Notes: generated by a model from the letters alone, not told the origin. A stretch of DNA of 64,000 nucleotides from Flectonema sp. DT1601 (GCA_964019425.1 OZ025834.1:715452-779451), one strand, 5' to 3'. Shown: positions 45,512 through 55,390, counted from the first letter of the stretch. Program-made: numbers and translations.

Positions 45512-47761
45512 ATGTCATCCACACTAAGCGATGAACTAGTTGTTGAGAAGACAGAGAAAGAAGAATTTATGAAGTACTTGCAAGAGACCTGGGCGGAGAT
45601 CGATGAGAAAGAAGCTGAAATTAAGAAGATCGAAGCGATCCAGCTGGCAGAACTTCAGAAGAAAACACTCACTGATGAACAGCAAGGAATTAAATCCCTA
45701 GTGGAAAGTAAGAAAGGAGGTCTGGACATCTTCCTGCAGAAACTGTATAATGAATTAGAGGAACTGAAGTTGAAAAAGAAAGCCTACTTTGGCTTGTTGT
45801 TGAAGGTATACCCTTTTTCTTTTTCTTTTGCATTTAACAAGTATTGTAAGAACGAAAACGAATGCTGGCAGCACACGTAACTTTATCAGTTTAAGTCGGT
45901 TCACGGTTTTGTGCACAAACAAACCCAATTTTGGGATAAACCTGTCTGTACAGGTCTGTCGCATCCACTTTGTTGAAAAAAACACATACAAACGCAGAAA
46001 ACCACACCGGAAGTTACGCTTACGTCAGAGGATCTGCGGAGAAAATTACACCCTCTGCTCGCATCTGGTGACACTGGTAGGAACTGGGATTTTCAATACG
46101 CAGAAGAGGACCTGAAGACACTTGAGCAAGCTTTCAAGTCATTCATAAGCTGCCCATCCAGGATCGGTGCGAAGCAGCTGCTCTCTCTTGTAACCATCGC
46201 AGGTGGGATGGGCACTGGAAAGAGCCGAAAGAGCCGCACTCTGACGGAGGTGCCCCGGTTGCTCAAGAAGTTCTTTCCGGAGTACTTCAAACAGCACCAG
46301 CTTATTGTAGTCAGCACTTCGTTCGAATGTGGCACAGCGGTGGTGGGGGAAGAACCTGACATGGATTCAGTAGCGGTGCGGATGATGTGGCAGCTGAAGG
46401 GTCAAGGTCAAGAAACAACTTTCCCAAGAACTTTCCATGAATTCACGAGCACCTGGCGTGGCACAACGATCGAGGCGGTCGCAAAGGAAATCCACAAGGC
46501 TGCAGGCAACAACCCACTCATCTTGTTGCTTGTTGATGGTGTCCACAACATGGGTTGGGAAGGAGATGCATATCAGAAGAGCCCCATGCATGCCGTTCTC
46601 CACAGACTATCAAGGTCGATGCTGTCAGACACGTACAACCTGTTCCCTGTGGTAAGTGCAACAGTCTCAGAACCGGTTCGCAAAGCAATGGCGGCCTCAC
46701 CTACGGTCAGTGGAGCTCTAATGCACCCCCCCATGCTGTCTAGAATGCCTGAAGGGATCACTCAGGATGCTGAGACTGTGATGTCTTTGACACTTGGTCA
46801 TCCGCGCGCTGTCGAGGCGATTGCTGAAGTTAAGAAGCCCCATTGTTCCTTGAAGGAATTGTGCAAGTATGCTGCCCCCAGGCTTTCTGTTAGGTACCGC
46901 ATGACTACTCCAGATGTCGAAGTCCCACACCTGCTCAACATGTGCTTCAAGAAATTGTCAAAAGCGGAAGCGCTCAAACTTCACCCAGTAATTGCCTCTG
47001 GATTGATGACTCTTAACAACCAGCGTTTGGAGATTGCACCCCTGTGGCTCGCGCTTCAAAAATACCTTGAATCCTCCACACTCAAAGACTGGGACTGGTC
47101 AGCTTCAGTGGAGAATCAGGGCTACGAAAAGTTCGTGGCACAGCATCTCGCGATCCGTTCACATGTACTGCGGAAGGGAGCAACGTGCCTCAATGATATG
47201 CACTACGGGGCTGACTGGGTCGGTAACGGAGACACGAAGTGCACCAACAGACCTTTAACAGTTATTAAGAGTTCCCGTCGAATTACCTCAGCAAGCGAGA
47301 AGAAGGCTGCATCCATTGGGGCTAAGAATGGGAACTGGAGCATCAACACGAGGAGCGGAGGAATCAGGGAATTTACTACGGATGTGTGTGTTCTCAACAG
47401 GAAGGGTGCTCCGTCAGCTGACGTTTTCTACAGGCTTAGCAAGGGTCAAACGCTCAGCGTGTCATGCAAGCTCCAGGAACACGCTGGAGATGTGAAAACC
47501 CTCTCCGAAGACGAGCTTAGAAAGAACACATCTGCATCAGTTTCTCCACGTGATGTCCATCTGGTCTTCACAAACAAGACTCTTCCACAGGATTGGAAAG
47601 GAATTCTGAGAGAATGCAACCCCGAGGCAACATTTGGTGCGGTGCATAGTGGAAACTTCAAAAGTTATTTCGGTCCATTTGCTCTATTTTCCAACCTCCC
47701 AACGAGCACATTGCTCAGGCATCGGGCTTTCATGCCTCGTAGATTGTGTAGGTTTTTGTAG
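45512..47761 (+). CDS. RHS/Crinkler-type P-loop NTPase with nuclease-like C terminus (two exons)
   Basis: Exons 45512-45805 and 45998-47761 join in phase (donor GTATAC, acceptor ACGCAG; 192 nt intron) to give 685 aa. The first exon is a charged helix bundle. Exon 2 opens with KTTPEVTLTSEDLRRKL and leads to Walker A GGMGTGKS (about residues 167-174) and a Walker B-like strand LILLLVDGVHNM. This is the STAND/RHS-like NTPase core. The C-terminal part has APSADVFYRL and LSVSCKLQE, which fit the D...(S/E)xK core of restriction-endonuclease-fold domains found in RHS and Crinkler (CR) proteins; the nuclease call is tentative. Such proteins are expanded near retrotransposon hot spots and chromosome ends in trypanosomatids. 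Base composition is more GC-rich than the core genes. The frame is intact. Confidence 0.78.
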
Positions 47762-47858
47762 GTATATGGCTTTCCCCCTTATCCCATTTGTTTTAATTGA
47801 GGAATCTTTCAGTTCCCTTGCCTTTCCTCAAATGAAAACAACAACAGGTAAAAAAAAA

Positions 47859-47911
47859 CCCGCAAACTGCACTAGAGATCCCGGTCCAGGCTCGCTTTCG
47901 CTCGCTCGAAG
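47859..47911 (-). mobile_element. SINE 3'-end fragment with octamer
   Basis: CCCGCAAA (47859-47866) is joined to CTGCACTAGAGATCCCGG and CCAGGCTCGC, the same junction seen in the copies at 49514 and 53515. Similarity stops after about 50 bp, so only the octamer-tailed end is present. On the minus strand this is the 3' end of the element. Confidence 0.65.
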
Positions 47912-48420
47912 TTATTTCTTTTTTCGAATATTTCTTTTTCTTTTTTTTGTAAATATGCAAGAATGAAAACTACTCTCAAGGTCCGGAGTTATGACCTTAA
48001 ACTGACTGTCATCTTGCCTGATCAGATACATTTCTAAAGCTTTTCGGTAAGCCCGCAGTACAATTGTAATGCTTTGGACAACTGGGGGTGAACGATCCTC
48101 GGTACTGTCCGGGGTTTTCTATTTTCTTTCGTGGAGTGTGGGCATATGGCACATATGGTCGTATTATAAAGAAAGATGTATATGAAAGAAAGAAGATTTT
48201 TTATTTTTTTCACCTTCCCCCCACTCCCAGATTTCTCTTTTATTTCCTTTAGTTGTTTATAACCTGTTAGCCTCTGGGCAAGGTGGAGGCTGGAGTCGAT
48301 CACTTCCAGCCAATACTATGAAACTACAATCTTCGCGATTGGGTCCTTACTGATGCGGGCTACCCAGACCTCGTAGTCATCAGTTTGTATTTTGCTAAAA
48401 AAAAAAAAAAAAAAAAACTA

Positions 48421-48595
48421 CGGCTAGGTTACAGTGGGCATGTGACTTGTTATCTGTTGTTACATTTGAAATTATTTTATAAATCATTTACAACAGGTTT
48501 GTCAAACTTATCTCTGCAATGTGTGTGACAATTCTACCCTGGGATGGAAATAAGTATTAATAAGGTTATCATTCATTTCATTATTTTCAATAATT
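48421..48595 (+). repeat. Dispersed repeat shared with 54598-54770, copy 1
   Basis: Shared blocks include TTATCTGTTGTTACATTTG, TACAACAGGTTTGTC, TCTGCAATGTGTGTGAC, CCTGGGATGG and TATTAATAAGGTTATC, in the same order and orientation. An A- or pyrimidine-rich tract precedes both copies. Confidence 0.7.
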
Positions 48596-49513
48596 GGGTG
48601 GGTGGCTTGGCCTCTTGATGCGCTGGGTACTTCCAAGGCTTTCTATTTCATTCAGCTGCCGCATTCCTTTTGTTACTTCAAAAAGGATTCCCTCACAGGG
48701 CCTTCAATTCATTTAGGTAATTTTCCACCAAGCTTAGCACCAGAAAGAAAGAATCAAAGGAATAAGACAGTGTTTGATTCCAAGTTGAAAAAATGAACAA
48801 AACAATGGAGACATCTTTTATACATTCTTTAGCTTTCTATTTTTAAAAGGCATTCTTTGTACAGCTCGATCATTTTCTTTCACACCTTTTTCTCTCACAC
48901 TTACATTTTCGAAGCCCACCCTCCTCACCTGTGGTGGAGGTGAGTACAACGAAAACGGACTTCAGTTACCCTGCCGCAGCGAGCCACGATGAACCAGGGT
49001 GTTCTTGCAATTGTGTATTCTAGTATTCACTTGTTTTTGGTGCGTGTGTAATTTTTAAGTTTTATTATTTCGACAGGTGCAAAGCATGGAAGGACAATTA
49101 CTTCCATTAAGCTGGTTTTTCGACTCCTTCTGCTCCAACTTCAATGCTTCCCTTGGGAGGGGAAAATGTCATAGCTTCATAATTCATTTTTGAATTTCGA
49201 AACAGGGTAGCCTTAGTGCCACATCACATGGACGATCATCCTTCTGTGAAATTGATGTACACAGTCAGCTTGGATAAAGAAATCTGACAAATTGTTCTAT
49301 TATGGTTTTTCATATCCTCAAGTACAGCTCTTCATTGGTCTCTGAGTTTATAATTTCATCATCGAAAAATTAACAAACTAACAGCGGGTCATCAAATACA
49401 CAAGATAATAGAAAGAGAAAGAAAAGAGAGAATTGACTAACCCTGTGCTGAACAACGATCTCAGAACGGAAGACGGTCAAAAATGCATCTATTTTTCGAG
49501 ATTTTTTACGAAA

Positions 49514-49822
49514 CCCGCAAACCCGCAAACCTGCACTAGAGATCCCCTTCCAGGCTCGCGTTGCTTGCACAATTTTTTTTTTAAAGCTTTCTGAACAAAC
49601 ATTATTTTTACAACCAAGTCACGTCTGTTTTTATTCCCTGGCTAGGTACCCGTCCAGGGTACAAATTTGAACTTAACTTTAAGTCCAATTTTGTACCCTT
49701 TTCCTTGCTACTTTCTTCTTACTAATTTTTCTGGTTGAAAAACACAAAAAATGTGCCTGGGAATTGAACCCTTACCACGGCTACCGAACCCGCAAACCCG
49801 CAAACCCGCAAACCCGCAAACC
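49514..49822 (-). mobile_element. tRNA-derived SINE with octamer tail, 5'-truncated copy
   Basis: Read on the minus strand, the element begins near an RNA polymerase III B box GGTTCAATTCC (complement of 49760-49770), continues through a unique body of about 220 bp, and ends CTCTAGTGCAGG followed by TTTGCGGG units (complement of 49514-49530). A second octamer tract (CCCGCAAA on +, about 49788-49822) abuts its 5' end, where it is cut between the A and B boxes relative to the copy at 53515. The body matches that copy with only a few differences over about 250 bp, so the element is young. Octamer repeats on both sides suggest insertion into an octamer array, or octamer capture at the breaks. Confidence 0.7.
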
Positions 49823-50197
49823 TTTCCTTGGGAACCTTGCAAATGGCAGTTTTAAATTACGTAATATCATCTTTTGTCTTTTCTGCTCTAGTGTGCAACG
49901 AAGTTTGAGTTCTCATCTTCGATCATTTTCCCTCAATTTAGACGAGTCCGATCATGGGCAAAAAGTGTTGCGCCGACCTGGCTGCAGACACTGTTCTCTA
50001 GATAAGGCATTTTACATTTAACAATTGTTTCAGATGTGCAAATTCCGTGTGTTATAAAACAAGCTTGCATTATTACAAGTTATCCTTGGGAACGTGTCCC
50101 TCAATATCAGAAAATTATTCATCGTTTTACTTTTCCATTTTGTCATTCTTTACGCTTTATCACAGGGTTTTTTCATACTTGTACATTTAAGTTTGAA

Positions 50198-51376
50198 ATG
50201 TCATATGAATTCTCGATGCCGACGAGTCTTCTGTCGTTGTGGGTGCAAGGCACCGGGTTGGCACACCCAAGAAAAGGCCACGTAGATTTGAGAGCGCGGA
50301 AGGAAGCCGCGCTTAAGGCGATAGGTATGTCGGAAGCAGAAGGAAGGTTCTGGTGGATGCCGTCTGAAAAGGCGGACGACATGAGTGGTGAGAGGTTTGC
50401 GGACGAGCTGCTGGCTCGTTTTTTGAAGACCGAGAGGGCAGTGATCGGCAGGGCATCGGCACGGGGTGTCTTTGTCTTGCTGACTGTGTTGGCTGAAGAA
50501 AGGCCAACGCAGTTTAGTACGTTTTTGGTGGGGATGTCGGACTTGGACGGCCCGACATCCGCGAACAAAGTCCGGCTGCTTTCGCCTCCGTCGGGCGAAA
50601 CGTTTTACGACGTCGACGGGGCGATGGACGTGGCGATGAGTGACTACGTCACTACGGTGGAGGCGGGCGAAGTGCTTCGCGGGTTGGCAGCGAGGCACCA
50701 GACCTCGGAGGAAGGATTGGGTGGGCTTTATCAGGCCACCCAGGAGTACGCGCTGGGAGCGGATCGGCGTTTGGCCGGAGTGAAGGCGGAGACGGGACAG
50801 GCGTTGCAGCAAGTGGCTCAGCGTCAAGGATCGGTGGAGGCGGTGGTGCGATCGCAGGTTGGACGGTTGGAGCAGCAGGGGAAGCAGCAGCAGGAACAAC
50901 AACACCACCAGAGCATCTTGCTGGGACAGCAGGATGAATTGTCCCGAAGGCAAAAGGGGCAACAGCAGAGAAGCGACGAACAAGTCACCCAACTCCGCGC
51001 ACAGCTGGCGGAGCAACAAGGCATCTCCGAGAAGAGTATCGAAGAGCTTGCGAGACTTCGGCAGACGGTATCAAAACAACAGGCCCAGCAACAGCAACAG
51101 CGAAGCCAGGAGCGGTCGGGGTCGGCGGAGTTCCGTGAGATGATGTTAGCCCAGGGCCATCAGCAGGCGAAGGAGTTAGCAGATTTGAAGGCGCAACTGC
51201 AACAACAGCAACAACAGCAGCAGCAACAGATGCAACTACAGCAACAGATGCAGCTACAGCAACAGCAACAATCATCGGTAGTGCCGGTAGGGGCATTGGT
51301 ACCTTTCCTCTCTGTTCCTCTCATTATTGTTTCGATTCAAATATTGTTGGTCTTCAGTGGATCGTCACCTGACTAA
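50198..51376 (+). CDS. GC-rich orphan with glutamine-rich coiled coil
   Basis: 392 aa from the ATG at 50198 (AG at 50164-50165 upstream). The first 200 residues are globular (LLSLWVQGTGLAHPRKGHVD, FWWMPSEKADDM, FVLLTVLAEERPTQF). From about 215 the protein is Gln-rich coiled coil with runs of up to nine Gln. The last 30 residues are hydrophobic (VPLIIVSIQILLVFSG) and may be a tail anchor or the result of reading past an altered 3' end, because GC content falls abruptly at about 51300. GC content in 50200-51300 is clearly above that of every neighbour, which suggests transfer or a mobile origin. No family is recognised. An earlier start (50036) lies before the AG and is less likely. Confidence 0.65.
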   Translation: MSYEFSMPTSLLSLWVQGTGLAHPRKGHVDLRARKEAALKAIGMSEAEGRFWWMPSEKADDMSGERFADELLARFLKTERAVIGRASARGVFVLLTVLAEERPTQFSTFLVGMSDLDGPTSANKVRLLSPPSGETFYDVDGAMDVAMSDYVTTVEAGEVLRGLAARHQTSEEGLGGLYQATQEYALGADRRLAGVKAETGQALQQVAQRQGSVEAVVRSQVGRLEQQGKQQQEQQHHQSILLGQQDELSRRQKGQQQRSDEQVTQLRAQLAEQQGISEKSIEELARLRQTVSKQQAQQQQQRSQERSGSAEFREMMLAQGHQQAKELADLKAQLQQQQQQQQQQMQLQQQMQLQQQQQSSVVPVGALVPFLSVPLIIVSIQILLVFSGSSPD

Positions 51377-52592
51377 CGAATTATATTCTGTTTTGAATAT
51401 TTTTAAGGGATTTGGATCACTTCTTCATACTTGTTCCTCTTTAAAGGAGAATCCCAAAGTAAAACAGATTTTTTTTCTTTTTCTTTTTCTTTTTCTTTTT
51501 TCTTTGCATCCATTTCGAATACTTTCGTTTGTGGAGCTGTCCATTTCAGAAACGTTTGTGTTGAGATCCGATATTTCATTAACATTTGGCACGGGAATTC
51601 GAAGTTTAGCCTTGTTCATTAAAGTAGACAGGCCTGACACCGCAGTGTCCCCCGTACTTTCTTCGCTGAAGAAGACTGAAGAAGTTAATGTAAGCCCAAC
51701 CAACCATTATTTGTTTGTTGTCCTACGAATTGTTGCGTTCTATTGTTTTTTTGATTGACTGATAACAGTATCTCATATTCTAAATACTACCAACTTACCA
51801 AGTAAAGTATAAGATTAAGACCTGAAACTAGGTATTCCACCACAAGTGTTTTACGGAACAGCAGAACAATGTGTTGCGAGGGCTTTCCTTTTTTATATAT
51901 ATTTTGATTTAATACATTATCTTAGTGATCTCATATACTAACTTACAAACACCAACTAAGTTAAGCTGTCCCTTTGTTGAGTAGGACAAGACAGCATCTC
52001 CCTTACTTTTGAAGAAACAGAACAGCAGAAAGATTTATTTAATTTTTTCTCTATCTTCTTTTTCAAATGCTGGAAACACATTCTTTTCTTGTTTCCTTTT
52101 TTTTCCTTCCCTTTTTTTTTTTCTTCTTGTACAGCAGATACACCTGTTCAGTAGAAAGAGAATTGTGACAGCGTAACTTAACCTAACCTATTCCTTTCTT
52201 AGGCTGCTGGATGGCACACAAAATGAGTAAGAAAGTAAAAGAAAAGTTAAGTTCGGCTGATTCTTTTTCTTGTTGTAACTTTTTATTTTCATTCTGATTA
52301 AATTCCTAAAATAACAGGTAGCGGTGAGTAGGAAGCAGGCCTCACACTCTGATCGATTCAGCAGAGTTAGAATCTTCCGAAGAGAAGCGACGAACATACA
52401 TCAGACGTCCATGAGAACAACGGACGACAGTTTTTTTTTACGTGGGATGATATAGAATGGGCTTAGTATTGACCGAAGTGGATTCCTATTTAAAGTGATT
52501 AGTTATGTGAAGCAACCCTATTTATAGTTGCATGTTGCCTTTGTTCTTCCTTGTGTATCTTTTTTGCCTCCTGATGACAGTAAATAAATAAG
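51377..52592. other. Repeat-bearing intergenic region
   Basis: No firm gene is seen. Frames near 51425-51703 on the minus strand have gene-like codons over about 70 residues (VNEISDLNTNVSEMDSS) but end in a Lys/Arg run from CTTTTT repeats. The short motif at 51807-51840 repeats 45043-45082, and the dispersed repeat at 52128-52285 is listed separately. Confidence 0.45.
52128..52285 (+). repeat. Dispersed repeat shared with 43735-43895, copy 2
   Basis: It contains AGTAGAAAGAGAATTGTGAC, AGCGTAACTTAACC and GGCTGATTCTTTTTC blocks in the same order as copy 1, again after a pyrimidine run. Confidence 0.6.
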
Positions 52593-53597
52593 ATGAAGAC
52601 TTTTGCTGTTGTTATCGGTTTGTTTGCGTCTTCGGTATGTTTATTATTTCATCATTCCCTTCCTTATTGAAATGATTTGTTATTGTGTGGAAGGGTTGCT
52701 TCGTTAGTTTGTACAACAAGAGTTTCGTACCAACTAACCGTCTGAATTTAGTATCGGTATTGTCGGGTGTTATTAAAATACAAACAGGCTGCTTTTGACT
52801 GCAGCTCACTGAGTATCGTCAGGCAATCATCGAGCTGTAATTCGGGAATGAAACCAGCAGACACGGAAACAATGGTTAAGTGCGCTGCAACACTTTGTGG
52901 TGAAATGGGCACGTTGGATAAGGCAAGAGGTGCTGACGGTACCATGAGGTTGCTGGGATCTGGTTACGGATGTTATGTTGCGCAGGGAAATGATGCCAAC
53001 GACAAGATCTGTATGCCAAACAACACAACTCCAGCGGTTCAAGCACCAACTCCGCCACCACCAGCACCTACTCCACCACCATCGGTACCTTGCTCTTCGC
53101 TGTCAATCGTCAGGCAATCATCGAGCTGCAATTCGGGAATGAAACCAGCAGACACGGAAACAATGGTTAAGTGTGCTGCAACACTTTGTGGTGAAATGGG
53201 CACGTTGGATAAGGCAAGAGGTGCTGACGGAACCATGAGGTTGGTGGGATCTGGTTACGGATGTTATGTTGCGCAGGGAAATGATGCCAACCACAAGATC
53301 TGTATGCCAAACAACACAACTCCAGCGGTTCAAGCACCAACTCCGCCACCACCAGCACCTACTCCACCACCATCGGTACCTTGCTCTTCGCTGTCAATCG
53401 TCAAACAATCATCGAGCTGCAATCTGGGGTGGACACCAGCAGACACGAAAACAATGGTTGCGTGTGCTGCAACACTTTGTGGTAAAATGGGCACGTTGGA
53501 TAAGGCAAGAGGTGAACCCGCAAACCCGCAAACCCGCAAACCCGCACTAGAGATACCCCTTCCAGGCTCGCGTTGCTCGCACAATTTTTTTTTTTAA
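52593..53597 (+). CDS. Secreted cysteine-repeat protein, third repeat cut by a SINE insertion
   Basis: Exon 52593-52634 (MKTFAVVIGLFASS, a signal peptide) joins in phase 0 via a GTATGT donor and an AAACAG acceptor to 52788-53597. The mature part has three near-identical units of about 75 residues beginning CSSLSIVRQSSSCNSG, with six or more Cys, and two Pro-rich linkers (APTPPPPAPTPPPSVP). Units 1 and 2 differ at only a few bases, so the duplication is recent. Unit 3 stops at DKARG (position 53514), where octamer repeats and the SINE begin; the remaining frame (53515-53597) is SINE-derived and ends at TAA. No continuation of the unit is found beyond the element. Two intact units could still yield a secreted product. 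The domain family is not identified. Confidence 0.72.
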
Positions 53598-53835
53598 GCT
53601 TTCTGAACAAACATTATTTTTACAACCAAGTCACGTCTGTTTTTATTCCCTGGCTAGGTACCCGTCCAGGGTACAAATTTGAACTTAACTTTAAGTCCAA
53701 TTTTGTACCCTTTTCCTTGCTACTTTCTTCTTACTAATTTTTCTGGTTGAAAAACACAAAAAACTGTGCCTGGGAATTGAACCCTTGCCACGGCTACCGA
53801 AGAGATTTAAGGTATCCACTTGGCTGTGCAGCCCT
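53515..53835 (-). mobile_element. tRNA-derived SINE with octamer tail, fuller copy
   Basis: On the minus strand, an A-box-like segment CAGCCAAGTGGATACC (complement of 53811-53826) is followed about 27 nt later by the B box GGTTCAATTCC (complement of 53773-53783). The pair has spacing and sequence like the head of a tRNA (Leu/Ser/Tyr-like variable arm possible). The body matches the 49514 copy closely and ends CTCTAGTGCGGG then TTTGCGGG units (complement of 53515-53547). A 10-T run near 53585 (+) corresponds to an internal A-run. The element lies inside the third unit of the cysteine-repeat gene. The exact 5' boundary is uncertain. Confidence 0.72.
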
Positions 53836-53989
53836 GGGATTTTCTTTTTTTTTTTTATTTATTTATTTGTGTGTTCTTAGCCTCTTTATGGAAATCCTTC
53901 CATTTTCCCTTCCCTCCAGTCTTAACGTAGGAGAGTCTACCAGGTGCCTACCCTGGATGCCCTTCGGGCGCGGGATTTGAACTAATTGC

Positions 53990-54085
53990 GTGTACAGGCG
54001 CGATGGGTTATTGCAGTGGCAGGGGGTCGAACCAGCGATCACCCAGCCCCAGGGCGAGGGTTATACCACTACCCCTGGGATATCG
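53990..54085 (-). mobile_element. Second tRNA-like RNA polymerase III head
   Basis: On the minus strand, an A-box-like GGGGTAGTGGTATAACCC (complement of 54058-54075) is followed by the B box GGTTCGACCCC (complement of 54023-54033). The acceptor stem cannot close, so it is not a functional tRNA gene. It resembles a tRNA-derived SINE head of a different type. A T-run of about 22 bases on + at 54204-54226 lies on its far side. It may be the upstream part of a composite with the 53515 element. Confidence 0.5.
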
Positions 54086-55390
54086 CAACTTTTTATTATT
54101 ATTACTTTTCTGCAATTTTTATTTATAAATAAGTTTTCGAAAAGGTGGGAAGTAACGGACTGGGAGCTTTTGGCTCCTGCCCTATTCCCGATGTAAACTT
54201 TCTTTTTTTTTTTTTTTTTTTTTTTTAACAGGCCCAAAGGGCGACAATGAAAGATGCTGACCAAGGAATAATATTCAAATGAATTTTCGTTTCAAAGAAA
54301 CGAACAGGATTAAGGGAGAGGCAGAAAAAAAAAAAAAAAATAATATGAAGAGGAAATAATCAAACATGAAAAAAAAAAATAAAATAAAAATAAATAAACG
54401 TTATATAAGCAATTTCTTTTTTTTTTCGCAATTTTTTATTTATTTATTACTTTTCTGTCCCAACAGGACGACAAATGAAAAATGTCCTCCCTTAGCTGAA
54501 AATGCACACTGCACCCTGTTTTATCAAGTCCTTTGTTTTTGTTTTTCTGAAAGATATCTGTAGTTGTTGTTATATTAATATGCTAGCACGAAAACGACAG
54601 CTAGGTTTATGATGATTGGATATGTGGCTTAGGTTATCTGTTTGTTACATTTGGAAGTATTTTACAACAGGTTTATCGAACCTGTATCTGCAATGTGTGT
54701 GACCCTGGGATGGGAATATAGGAATTTAGTTATATTAATAAGGTTATCGTTCATTATTTCCAATAAAATAGAAATGTGGGAAGAACTATGGGATGGCAGA
54801 ATGCAGCCCCCCCCCCAACCCCCCCCAAGGGGGGGGGAGCCACTAATAAAGGCCAACCTCCTGAAAAAGAATCAAGAAAAAACAAAAATGCCCTCACCCA
54901 GGCGAACTGGACGGTTTACAGCCATTTTGGGTTTTGTAAAGAATGGTTAGTTCTGAAACTATTTGTGTAGGAAAGACCCTTTACCCAAAAAGAAATGAAA
55001 TCAAAGATTGCTTTTTCACAGCTTGGCACCTAAAATCCAAAACTCATTAAGAAGGAAAAAATTATTTCAAAAAGAAAATTTTTGCTAACTATTGGCAGCC
55101 ATACACCTAAATTTCAAAACCATACCACTTACTAACAAAATTTCTTTCTCATCACTTTTTATATTTTAAGAAAATGGTTAACAGGAATTTATGAAGACTT
55201 TTGGATAGATCAACTATGTGTTCCCATCTTTTTTAGGAGATCTGTAGAAAAAAATAAATCTTTCAGAAAATATTATAAAGGAAAGATTTTTTCTGAAGAA
55301 TTTTTTTTTAACTACCTACTAAATTGACAACCATACACTTAAATTTCAAAACCATACTAAAAAAGAATTTTCATCACATTTTATACTTTA
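54086..55390. other. Repeat-rich non-coding stretch
   Basis: No gene is seen. It contains homopolymer runs, the dispersed repeat 54598-54770, a C/G-run hairpin-like segment at 54811-54840 (C-runs facing a G-run), and A/T-rich sequence with a repeated phrase (AACCATAC...ACTTAAATTTCAAAACC) near 55090-55130 and 55330-55360. Confidence 0.45.
54598..54770 (+). repeat. Dispersed repeat shared with 48421-48595, copy 2
   Basis: Same order of blocks as copy 1, with a short deletion before TACAACAGGTTTATC and a small insertion before the TATTAATAAGGTTATC block. Confidence 0.7.

Larger units (their letters stand above)
47762..49513. other. Repeat-bearing intergenic region
   Basis: No convincing gene is seen. 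It contains a short SINE 3'-end fragment with one octamer (47859-47911), an A-run (48398-48417), and a dispersed repeat (48421-48595). Confidence 0.5.

Noticed and set aside
49764-50021. Plus-strand frame containing RKPANPQTRKP
   Set aside because: It is made from the SINE end and octamer units and is not a conserved protein.
51425-51703. 92-codon minus-strand frame
   Set aside because: Part looks protein-like, but it ends in a Lys/Arg run derived from CTTTTT repeats and is on the opposite strand to the cluster. Evidence is too weak to call.
53990-54085. Functional tRNA gene
   Set aside because: A and B boxes are present, but the acceptor stem does not pair and no clear anticodon arm is seen; called a tRNA-derived element instead.
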